Below, piece by piece: positions 1 to 6,554 of a stretch of 15,512 nucleotides of DNA. Each line of letters begins with the position of its first letter. Position 1 is the first letter of the stretch. Made by a program: the position numbers and the translations under genes. Source of the stretch: Bacteroidales bacterium UBA3742 (GTDB lineage: Bacteria > Bacteroidota > Bacteroidia > Bacteroidales > Paludibacteraceae); the NCBI GenBank assembly GCA_002371785.1, contig DFGU01000074.1, forward strand, positions 1 to 15,512. Direction: 5' to 3'. The notes under the pieces were generated by a model, which was not told the DNA's origin, did no database searches, and saw nothing but the letters and a program-made list of their open reading frames with translations.

Positions 1-59
1 CAGTGCGTACGCAAGCTCCGCAACCAAGTGCTGTAGGAGTAAATGAGAAAAATGAGTAA
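1..59 (+). CDS. 3' end of an upstream gene, possibly lpxC-fabZ (partial)
   Basis: Only the last 18 codons would be inside the window. Of the three forward frames, the one ending in TAA at 57-59 has the codon choice of the neighbours (CGT, ACG, CCG, GAG) and ends APQPSAVGVNEKNE; the other two stop at 34-36 and 44-46. In Bacteroidales the gene directly before lpxA is normally the fused lpxC-fabZ, and a start VRTQ could follow the end of a FabZ domain. That identity is inference from gene order; 18 residues are too few for a homology call. The TAA overlaps an ATG at 52 that opens a 7-codon mini-frame (MSKYQND) ending just before lpxA. Confidence 0.35.
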   Translation, partial: VRTQAPQPSAVGVNEKNE

Positions 60-80
60 ATATCAAAATGACTAAATAAT

Positions 81-851
81 ATGATTAGCCCGTTAGCAAG
101 TATTCACCCGGAGGCTAAGATAGGCGAGGGTGTGGAAATTGGACCGTTTGTGTTCATCGACAAGAACGTAGAGATCGGCGCCGGCACGCGTATTGATGCC
201 AACGCCACCATCTGCGAGTACACCAAGATAGGCCGCGATTGCCACGTATTCCCGTCGGCGGTCATCGGTGCGATCCCCCAGGACCTGAAGTTCCACGGCG
301 AAGAGACCTGGACCATCATCGGCGACCGCAACGTGATGCGTGAGTGCTGTACGATCCATCGTGGTACGGCCAGCAAGGGCAAGACCGTGGTGGGTAACGA
401 CAACCTGATCATGGCTTACTGCCACGTAGCGCACGACTGCTTGCTGCACGATCATATCATCATGTCGAATGCCGTGCAACTGGCCGGAGAGGTAGAGGTG
501 GACGATTTCGCCATCATCGGTGGCGGTACGCTGGTACATCAGTTCTCGCATATCGGCGGCCACGTGATGGTGCAGGGCGGATCGAAGATCAACAAGGACG
601 TGCCGCCCTTTGTGATAGCAGCCAGAGATCCCGTTTCCTACTGCGGTATCAATTCGGTGGGTCTGAACCGTCGCGGCTTCTCGCTGGAGCGTATTCATAC
701 CATCCAGGACGTCTATCGTCAGCTGTATAACACCGGTCTCAACGTCTCGCAGGCCGTGGCACAAATAGAGGCTACGATGGAGCCTACGCCCGATCGGGAT
801 ATGATATTGGGCTTTATCAAGAACTCGCCGCGAGGTATCATCCGCGGATAA
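81..851 (+). CDS. lpxA: Acyl-ACP--UDP-N-acetylglucosamine O-acyltransferase LpxA
   Basis: LpxA makes the first step of lipid A synthesis in the cytoplasm: transfer of a 3-hydroxyacyl chain from acyl carrier protein to the 3-OH of UDP-GlcNAc. The 256-residue protein has the usual family length. Residues 1-175 are a left-handed beta-helix built of hexapeptide repeats (IGEGVEIGPFVFID and following). The segment NLIMAYCHVAHDC places the catalytic base at His118 (E. coli His125). The later block DDFAIIGGGTLVHQF and the tail GLNRRGFSLE with a helical C-terminal domain are LpxA-specific rather than LpxD-like. Gly166 aligns with E. coli Gly173 of the hydrocarbon ruler. The ATG at 81 gives the standard N-terminus (ISPLASIHPEAKIG). 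It is 21 nt after the upstream stop and 38 nt before glnS, so it is probably one operon. Confidence 0.97.
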   Translation: MISPLASIHPEAKIGEGVEIGPFVFIDKNVEIGAGTRIDANATICEYTKIGRDCHVFPSAVIGAIPQDLKFHGEETWTIIGDRNVMRECCTIHRGTASKGKTVVGNDNLIMAYCHVAHDCLLHDHIIMSNAVQLAGEVEVDDFAIIGGGTLVHQFSHIGGHVMVQGGSKINKDVPPFVIAARDPVSYCGINSVGLNRRGFSLERIHTIQDVYRQLYNTGLNVSQAVAQIEATMEPTPDRDMILGFIKNSPRGIIRG

Positions 852-889
852 ACCAATAGAAAATTTAAGGTACAAATCAGTTATATTAC

Positions 890-2581
890 ATGGAACAAGA
901 GGAAAAAAGTCTCAATTTTATTGAGCAAATCGTAGAGAAGGACTTGAGTGAAGGCAAAAACGACGGACGTATTCAGACGCGTTTCCCGCCCGAACCCAAC
1001 GGCTACCTGCATATCGGTCACGTGAAGGCAATCTGCATGGATTTTGGTATTGCGGAGAAGTACAACGGCGTCTGCAACCTGCGTTTCGACGACACCAATC
1101 CGGCTAAGGAGGACGTGGAGTACGTAGATAGCATCGAGCGCGACATCAAGTGGCTCGGCTTCCGTTGGGGACAGATCTACTACGCCAGCGACTATTTCCA
1201 GCAGCTCTACGACCTGGCTATCCGCTTCATCAAGGAGGGCAAGGCGTACGTGGACGAACAGACGGCCGAGCAGATCGCCGAGCAGAAAGGTACGCCTACC
1301 GAACCCGGCCAGAACTCGCCTTACCGCGATCGTCCCGTAGAGGAGAACCTGCGCCTGTTTGAAGCTATGCAGCGCGGCGAGATAGAGGAGGGCAAGATGG
1401 TGCTGCGTGCCAAGATAGACATGGCTAATCCGAATATGCACTTCCGCGATCCGATCATGTATCGTATCATCACCAGCCACCCGCACCACCGTACTGGTAC
1501 GAAATGGAAAGTGTATCCGATGTACGACTTCGCGCATGGTCAGAGCGACTACTTCGAGGGTGTGACCCACTCGATCTGTACGCTGGAGTTTGTGGTGCAT
1601 CGTCCGCTCTATGACTATTTTATCGACCAGTTCTCGGGTCCCAACTTCGCCGGCCTGTCGCCCTATGGTCCGGACTATCGTCCGCATCAGTATGAGTTCA
1701 ACCGCCTGAACATCACCTATACCGTGATGTCGAAGCGCAAGATGTTGCAACTCGTCAAGGAGGGTTTGGTAGCCGGTTGGGACGACCCGCGTATGCCGAC
1801 CGTATGCGGTCTGCGTCGTCGCGGTTATACACCGCAGGCTATCCGCAACTTCATGGATCGTATCGGCTACACCAAGGTAGAGGGCATGATCGACCAGGGA
1901 CTGCTGGAGCACTGCGTACGTGAGAACCTCAAGGAAACGGCGCCGCGTGTATGCGGTATCTTCGATCCTGTGAAGCTCGTCATCACCAACTATGAGGGCG
2001 AGGGCGAGACAATCGTAGCCGAGAATATTGACGGCCACGAGGAGTTGGGTACGCGCGAGATGAAGTTCGGACGTGAACTGTGGATTGAGCGTGGCGACTT
2101 CCTGGAGGAGGCAGATAATAAGTTCTACCGTCTGAGCCCCGGTGGCCGCGAGGTGCGTCTGAAAGCCTCGTATATCATCCAGGCTACCGGTTGCGAGAAG
2201 GATGCGGATGGCAAGATCACGACCGTCTATGCCACCTACGACCCGGACAGCAAGTCGGGTACCGAGGGAGGCAACCGCAAGACCAAGGCCACGATCAACT
2301 GGGTAGAATGCGGTTCGGCCGTCGATGCCGAGGTACGTCTGTACGATCGCCTCTTTGCCGTAGAGGATCCGTCGGCTGATGAGCGTGACTTCCGCGAACT
2401 GCTCAATCCGGACAGCCTGAAGGTGGTGACCGCCAAGGTAGAGGCCTCACTGGCCGGCGCCAAGATGCAGGACCACTTCCAGCTGCTCAAGCAGGGCTAC
2501 TTTGTAGTGGACGACGACAGTACGGCCGAGCACCTGATTCTGAACCGTACCTGCTCGCTCAAAGATAACTATTTGAAGTGA
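890..2581 (+). CDS. glnS: Glutaminyl-tRNA synthetase
   Basis: GlnRS charges tRNA-Gln with glutamine using ATP. It is a class I synthetase, here 563 residues (E. coli 554). The class I signature HIGH is at residues 41-44 within PPEPNGYLHIGH, and the KMSKS-type loop is MSKRK at 280-284. The region YPMYDFAHGQSDYFEGVTHS is characteristic of GlnRS over bacterial GluRS. The C-terminal third (about 340-560) is the beta-barrel anticodon-binding region, ending in NRTCSLKDNYLK. Having GlnRS implies direct charging of tRNA-Gln rather than reliance on the GatCAB transamidation route. The ATG at 890 is the first in frame after lpxA. The stop TGA (2579-2581) runs straight into a tandem repeat beginning at 2582. 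Confidence 0.97.
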   Translation: MEQEEKSLNFIEQIVEKDLSEGKNDGRIQTRFPPEPNGYLHIGHVKAICMDFGIAEKYNGVCNLRFDDTNPAKEDVEYVDSIERDIKWLGFRWGQIYYASDYFQQLYDLAIRFIKEGKAYVDEQTAEQIAEQKGTPTEPGQNSPYRDRPVEENLRLFEAMQRGEIEEGKMVLRAKIDMANPNMHFRDPIMYRIITSHPHHRTGTKWKVYPMYDFAHGQSDYFEGVTHSICTLEFVVHRPLYDYFIDQFSGPNFAGLSPYGPDYRPHQYEFNRLNITYTVMSKRKMLQLVKEGLVAGWDDPRMPTVCGLRRRGYTPQAIRNFMDRIGYTKVEGMIDQGLLEHCVRENLKETAPRVCGIFDPVKLVITNYEGEGETIVAENIDGHEELGTREMKFGRELWIERGDFLEEADNKFYRLSPGGREVRLKASYIIQATGCEKDADGKITTVYATYDPDSKSGTEGGNRKTKATINWVECGSAVDAEVRLYDRLFAVEDPSADERDFRELLNPDSLKVVTAKVEASLAGAKMQDHFQLLKQGYFVVDDDSTAEHLILNRTCSLKDNYLK

Positions 2582-2646
2582 TCTAACAGCGAAGCGGTCT
2601 AACAGTGGAACGGTCTAACAGCGATAGCGGTCTAACAGTGCAACGG
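2582..2646 (+). repeat. Four tandem 16/17-nt TCTAACAG units
   Basis: Four consecutive units each begin TCTAACAG and end in CGG: 2582-2597 (TCTAACAGCGAAGCGG), 2598-2613 (...TGGAACGG), 2614-2630 (17 nt, ...CGATAGCGG) and 2631-2646 (...TGCAACGG). A fifth unit starts at 2647 and decays. They fill the glnS/HsdR_N gap and run into the N-terminal codons of the next gene, supplying its ATG. A near-identical single unit (18/19) occurs at 11982-12000. Confidence 0.85.
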
Positions 2647-3072
2647 TCTGTTTTGAAGACCCGTCTTCAAAACGATAAGGAGCAGATCTACTGCTCGTGG
2701 CGCAAGCGCTGGGTGCGCTTGACGCCCGAGGAGTGGGTGCGCCAGCAGTTGCTGCATATGCTGGTGGAGCAACTGGGCTATCCCGCCGGGCTGATCGCCG
2801 TAGAGGTGCAGATCATGGTAGGCGATGCCAAGCGCCGCTGCGATGCCGTGGTCTATGACCGACGGATGCAGCCGCTGATGCTCATCGAGTGCAAGGCCGA
2901 GACGGTACGGCTTACCCAGCGTACGCTGGACCAGGCAGCGACCTACAACCGTCGCTTGCGGGTGCCCTATCTCCTCCTTCACAACGGCCCGACCAGTATC
3001 GTGGCCCACGTTGAAACCGACAAAATTGACTACTTACAACGTATTCCTACATGGAACGATTTATCACACTAA
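2605..3072 (+). CDS. Solo HsdR_N-type PD-(D/E)XK domain protein
   Basis: A 155-residue protein of the type I restriction enzyme R-subunit N-terminal family (HSDR_N_2), found in Bacteroidetes as a stand-alone gene in core-genome settings. The signature RLTPEEWVRQQLLHMLVEQLGYP is followed by a restriction-nuclease core with Asp80 in RRCDAVVYD and Glu95-x-Lys97 in LIECKAE, so the D...ExK metal site looks intact. No helicase, HsdM or HsdS gene is nearby, so this is not a restriction system; its cellular role is unknown to me. The start is uncertain: the ATG at 2605 lies inside a tandem repeat and yields an odd N-terminus (MERSNSDSGLTVQRSV); GTG at 2638 or TTG at 2653 are alternatives. The 3' end overlaps phoH by 22 nt, implying coupled translation. 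Confidence 0.85.
   Translation: MERSNSDSGLTVQRSVLKTRLQNDKEQIYCSWRKRWVRLTPEEWVRQQLLHMLVEQLGYPAGLIAVEVQIMVGDAKRRCDAVVYDRRMQPLMLIECKAETVRLTQRTLDQAATYNRRLRVPYLLLHNGPTSIVAHVETDKIDYLQRIPTWNDLSH
2650..2673. repeat. Perfect 11-bp inverted repeat with 2-nt spacer
   Basis: GTTTTGAAGAC (2650-2660) is the exact reverse complement of GTCTTCAAAAC (2663-2673), separated by CC. It follows the tandem TCTAACAG array directly and is read as residues 16-23 of the HsdR_N-type protein. There is no following T-tract, so it is not a typical terminator. It could act as an mRNA hairpin near the start codon or as part of the repeat element. Confidence 0.75.
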
Positions 3073-4007
3073 ACGAACAACTCGATACCGCCACTTTCTA
3101 TGGCGTCAACAATCAGAATATACTCTGTCTAAAAAACCAGCACCCTGATGTGCGTGTCGTGGCGCGAGGTTACCAGCTGAAGGTCTCCGGCGCGGAGGAA
3201 GCGATGCAGCGCTTTGAGCATAGTTTGAGGCTGTGTGAGGACTTCTGCATCCGTCATAACGTGCTGGGCGAGCAGCAGATCCTGCAACTCATTCACGGCG
3301 AACATCCGCAGGGTTTTCAGCAGGACAACCTGATCCTGCACGGGGTGAACGGCAAGCATATCCTGGCGCGAAGCAAGAACCAGCAGCGACTGGTGGAGGA
3401 GTATGAGGACTGCGATATGCTCTTTGCCGTAGGTCCGGCCGGTAGCGGTAAGACCTATACGGCGATTGCTCTTGCCGTACGTGCACTCAAGAACCGCGAG
3501 GTGAAGCGTATTATCCTCTCGCGTCCGGCCGTGGAGGCCGGTGAAAAACTGGGCTTTCTGCCCGGCGACATGAAGGACAAGATCGACCCGTACTTGCAGC
3601 CGCTCTATGACGCCCTGCAAGATATGATACCCGGTGCCAAACTGACCGAGTACATGGAGCGCGGTGTGATCCAGATAGCTCCGCTGGCCTTTATGCGTGG
3701 CCGTACGCTCTCAGACGCGGTAGTCATCCTGGACGAGGCGCAGAATACGACGCGGGCACAGCTGAAGATGTTTCTCACTCGACTCGGTATCGGCGGCAAG
3801 ATGATCGTGACGGGTGATTTGACCCAGATCGACCTGCCCAGTTCGGAGAAGTCGGGCCTCAGGGATGCCATCGAGCGGCTGGGCAAGATACGGGGCGTGG
3901 CCGTGGTGACGTTCAACGAGAAGGACATCGTTCGTCACCCGCTCGTAAGCCGCATCGTTAAGGCCTACGAGAACAAAGAGACGACTACCGACCCCAAGAC
4001 GGAATGA
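3051..4007 (+). CDS. phoH: PhoH-like P-loop ATPase (YbeZ family)
   Basis: A 318-residue cytoplasmic ATPase of the PhoH/YbeZ family, linked in other bacteria to RNA metabolism and ribosome maturation together with YbeY. Residues 1-90 match the usual N-terminal domain, including FYGVNNQNI and VVARG. The Walker A motif GPAGSGKT is at 128-135 and Walker B VVILDEAQN at 224-232, followed by the sensor-like TGDLTQIDLP. The conserved blocks RPAVEAGEKLGFLPGD and PLAFMRGRTL are intact. The ATG at 3051 lies within the end of the HsdR_N gene (22-nt overlap), making it the last gene of the lpxA operon. A strong hairpin terminator begins 4 nt after the stop. The precise substrate is not shown by the sequence. 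Confidence 0.95.
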   Translation: MERFITLNEQLDTATFYGVNNQNILCLKNQHPDVRVVARGYQLKVSGAEEAMQRFEHSLRLCEDFCIRHNVLGEQQILQLIHGEHPQGFQQDNLILHGVNGKHILARSKNQQRLVEEYEDCDMLFAVGPAGSGKTYTAIALAVRALKNREVKRIILSRPAVEAGEKLGFLPGDMKDKIDPYLQPLYDALQDMIPGAKLTEYMERGVIQIAPLAFMRGRTLSDAVVILDEAQNTTRAQLKMFLTRLGIGGKMIVTGDLTQIDLPSSEKSGLRDAIERLGKIRGVAVVTFNEKDIVRHPLVSRIVKAYENKETTTDPKTE

Positions 4008-4010
4008 CCT

Positions 4011-4049
4011 AGAGAACGTGCGCGTACACCCGCGCACGTTCTCTATTTT
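4011..4049 (+). terminator. Intrinsic terminator of the lpxA-phoH operon
   Basis: A perfect 14-bp stem, AGAGAACGTGCGCG (4011-4024) with its reverse complement at 4031-4044, and a 6-nt loop, followed by ATTTTAT. It starts 4 nt after the phoH stop and separates this operon from the promoter at 4090. Confidence 0.85.
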
Positions 4050-4089
4050 ATGTTATAAAACATACAAAGTGTTTTTTTCGTCCAAAAAG

Positions 4090-4121
4090 TTTGCACGCGT
4101 CAGAAATTATTTGTAACTTTG
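4090..4121 (+). promoter_or_regulatory. Bacteroidota-type promoter of the secreted protein gene
   Basis: TTTG at 4090-4093 and TAACTTTG at 4114-4121 (consensus TAnnTTTG) are 20 nt apart, the classic Bacteroidota primary-sigma spacing. Transcription should start near 4126-4128, leaving an AT-rich leader of about 70 nt before the ATG at 4196. Consensus boxes agree with the strong expression suggested by codon use of the gene. Confidence 0.8.
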
Positions 4122-4195
4122 CAGCGAATTTTGGAATAATTGATTATATCAATATATTAACTAACTTTTTTGTTTAACTAAATTCACAAATCATC

Positions 4196-6484
4196 ATGAG
4201 AAAATTCTTCTCTTTGATCGCTGCCGTGCTTTTCGCAGGCAGCATGATGGCTACTGAAGTAACCTTCACGAAGGATGATTTTGCAGGTCAAGGTACTGCA
4301 AACACCGGTAGTGAAGTTTCAGCAACCAAAGATGGTGTAACGTTTACTTTTAGTAAGGGTTACTGCGCAGGTGAGTCTCTCCGTTGCTATGCACACGGTG
4401 CGCTGTCTATTACAGCTGAGGCTACCATCGAAAAAATCAACTTTACGACAACTGGAGGCAAGACCGGTGGTCTGGATGCAGAGGTAACAGTTGGTGCTAC
4501 TTCCTATTCTGTAGAAGATCTTGCTTCTCAAGCTCGTTTCACGGAGATTAAGGTTACCCTTGAGGGTGGTGCACCGGTTGTTACTGACACCTATACTGTT
4601 GCCGGTAGCGATGCTGCTATCTTCGGCGAGTCTTGGAACCCTGCTCTTGCTACTAACGACATGACGTTGGCTGATGGTGTTTACACCTGGGAGAAGGCTG
4701 AGTTGAACCTGACCGCTGGTACGATCGAGTTCAAGGTGGTTAAGAACCACAGTTGGGACATCGCTTATCCGGCACAAAACTATGTGCTGAATATTGCTGA
4801 GGAAGGTGAGTACACCATCACGATCACTTTCGATCCGGCTACCGAGGCTGTAGCTGCTGAGGCTGTTAAGAAAGAGGCTCTTGCTGACCCGACCAACTGC
4901 GCTGAGGCTGCTGAGGCTGCTCTCTCTGTTTCCGCTAACAATGAGCTTTACAACAACGGTGCTGTTTATACCATCGAGGGTTATGTAACCGGCATCAAGA
5001 CCGCTTATAGCGATCAATACCATAACATCTCTTTCTGGATGGCTGACGCTGCTGACGGTGGTGAGGTACTCCAAGCTTACCGTGCTGCTTGCGCAAGCGA
5101 AGCTGACGCTCCGAAGGTTGGTGACAAAGTAGCCGTTACCGGTTCGCTCACCAAATATGGTACTACTCCGGAATTCGCTGCAGGTTGTACCTACGTGATC
5201 ACCGAGCCTTATATCCCGGTTGAGCCGGAAATCAACTACTATGTGGTTGGTTCGATGACGAGCTGGGTTATTAACGCTGATTACAAACTCGCTGCTAATT
5301 CGGCTAATGAAGGTGAGTTTATGGGTGAGTTTACGTTCGAAGCTAACGCTGAGTTCAAAGTTGTTAGCAGCCTTGACGGTTTCAACGTTGTAGACTGGTT
5401 CCCGGCTGGCATGAACAACAACTACCAGATCACCGAGGCTGGCGACTACACCGTTTACTTCCGTCCGGAAGGTGGTGTTGATGGCTGGCACGAAGGTTAT
5501 ATCAACGCTGTAAAGAAAGAGGCTCCGATCGTTCATCAATACGAAGTAGCAGAAGCTATCGCTGCTGGTCTTCAGGAGAATGATGAAGTGCTCGTTCGCG
5601 GTATCATCACCAAGATGGAGTTCAAGGGCGCGAACTTTGCTAAATTCGGTTCTGTCAACATCTACGTAGCAGACGTTAACGGCGCAGAGGGTGAGTTCGA
5701 GTTCTACAACTGCTACTCCCTCAATGCAGATACCTTCCGTACTTCTATCCCGAACTACGACCCGACCGACAAAACTTGGGCTCAGTTCAACGAAGTAGCT
5801 GACGAGAATGGCAACACTATCCATGTGGGCGATACTGTCATCGCGTTCGGTAAATACAAACTCTACAACTCTACACACGAACTCAACACCGGTTGCTACC
5901 TTGTGGACATCAAGCATGCTCCGCAAGTTCCCGCTGACACCATCAAGTTGGATTTCAATACCGAGAATACAACCTACGCTTTCGTTGATAACCAGTATTT
6001 CTCTGAGTACGGAACGACCGATATCTATTTGAGCGATATCAATGTCAATACTTCTACCCATGCGTTTGAAGGTGATGGCAACTACCTCGTGCTTGATTTC
6101 TATCCGGAGAATGCAAATAACGTCACCGGTGTTTACCAGGCTCTGGATGAGACCCTTGATCTCGAATACACCTATATGCTGACTATTAACGGCACCGATA
6201 CTGCTGTTGTTGAGTTCGCAAATGGTGCAATCCAAGTAGAAATCGGAGAAGTTAACAAAGAACTCGGCATGGCTCAACTCGCTGTAGGTGGTACGCTTAT
6301 TTCTACCGAAGGTGACATCTATGCAATTACGGCGCTTGTCATCGCTTACTATGACTTCCTCCCCGAGGAAGGCGTTGAGGATGTAGTTATTGATCCGAAG
6401 GCTATCAAGCGTCTCGTAAACGGCAACGTTGTAATCATCAAGAATGGTGTTCACTACAATGTGAACGGCCAGGTAATCAAGTAA
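4196..6484 (+). CDS. Large multidomain secreted beta-rich protein
   Basis: A 762-residue exported protein of unknown function. Residues 1-19 are a signal peptide (MRKFFSLIAAVLFAGSMMA). What follows looks modular: a beta domain at 20-108; a carbohydrate-binding-like (X25/SusE-type) domain at about 112-225 (YTVAGSDAAIFGESWNP); an OB-fold-like domain at 231-336 (VYTIEGYVTGIKT, VGDKVAVTGSLTKYG); a second CBM-like unit from 346 (YYVVGSMTSWV); a second OB-like unit from 447 (VLVRGIITKMEFKG); and a beta domain from 581. The tail 738-762 ends NGVHYNVNGQVIK, a pattern recurring at C-termini of large secreted Bacteroidales proteins and possibly a sorting signal (inference). It has no catalytic motif that I recognise. 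Codons are markedly biased to GCT, GGT, GTT and AAC, unlike the GC-rich neighbours. It has its own promoter and terminator. Surface adhesion, glycan binding or an abundant envelope role are possible. Confidence 0.85.
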   Translation: MRKFFSLIAAVLFAGSMMATEVTFTKDDFAGQGTANTGSEVSATKDGVTFTFSKGYCAGESLRCYAHGALSITAEATIEKINFTTTGGKTGGLDAEVTVGATSYSVEDLASQARFTEIKVTLEGGAPVVTDTYTVAGSDAAIFGESWNPALATNDMTLADGVYTWEKAELNLTAGTIEFKVVKNHSWDIAYPAQNYVLNIAEEGEYTITITFDPATEAVAAEAVKKEALADPTNCAEAAEAALSVSANNELYNNGAVYTIEGYVTGIKTAYSDQYHNISFWMADAADGGEVLQAYRAACASEADAPKVGDKVAVTGSLTKYGTTPEFAAGCTYVITEPYIPVEPEINYYVVGSMTSWVINADYKLAANSANEGEFMGEFTFEANAEFKVVSSLDGFNVVDWFPAGMNNNYQITEAGDYTVYFRPEGGVDGWHEGYINAVKKEAPIVHQYEVAEAIAAGLQENDEVLVRGIITKMEFKGANFAKFGSVNIYVADVNGAEGEFEFYNCYSLNADTFRTSIPNYDPTDKTWAQFNEVADENGNTIHVGDTVIAFGKYKLYNSTHELNTGCYLVDIKHAPQVPADTIKLDFNTENTTYAFVDNQYFSEYGTTDIYLSDINVNTSTHAFEGDGNYLVLDFYPENANNVTGVYQALDETLDLEYTYMLTINGTDTAVVEFANGAIQVEIGEVNKELGMAQLAVGGTLISTEGDIYAITALVIAYYDFLPEEGVEDVVIDPKAIKRLVNGNVVIIKNGVHYNVNGQVIK

Positions 6485-6501
6485 TATCATCTCTTTATTC
6501 C

Positions 6502-6537
6502 AAGAGTGGGGTGCTTCGGCACCCTGCTCTTTTTTTT
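6502..6537 (+). terminator. Intrinsic terminator after the secreted protein gene
   Basis: A 13-bp stem with two G-T wobbles, 6502-6514 with 6519-6531, capped by the stable tetraloop TTCG and followed by a run of eight T (6530-6537). It sits 17 nt after the stop codon. Only 17 nt remain before uvrD, and no clear TAnnTTTG box fits there. Confidence 0.92.
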
Positions 6538-6554
6538 GCTTATTAGTTTAGTAT

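Noticed and set aside
52..75. Seven-codon mini-frame MSKYQND before lpxA as a regulatory leader peptide
   Set aside because: Too short, with no attenuator hairpin or codon pattern; most likely chance in an AT-rich gap.
881..2038. Long reverse frame of 385 codons opposite glnS
   Set aside because: Shadow of the GlnRS coding sequence with low-complexity His/Leu/Val-rich translation and no domain.
2582..2646. CRISPR array
   Set aside because: Units of 16-17 nt are directly adjacent without spacers, and no cas genes are present.
2605..3072. A type I restriction-modification system
   Set aside because: Only the N-terminal nuclease-like domain is present; no helicase part, methylase or specificity gene is in the window, and neighbours are housekeeping genes.
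4319..6490. Long reverse frame of 723 codons opposite the secreted protein
   Set aside because: The forward protein has a signal peptide, promoter, terminator and domain structure. The reverse frame is open because the strong codon bias of the forward gene removes reverse stops.
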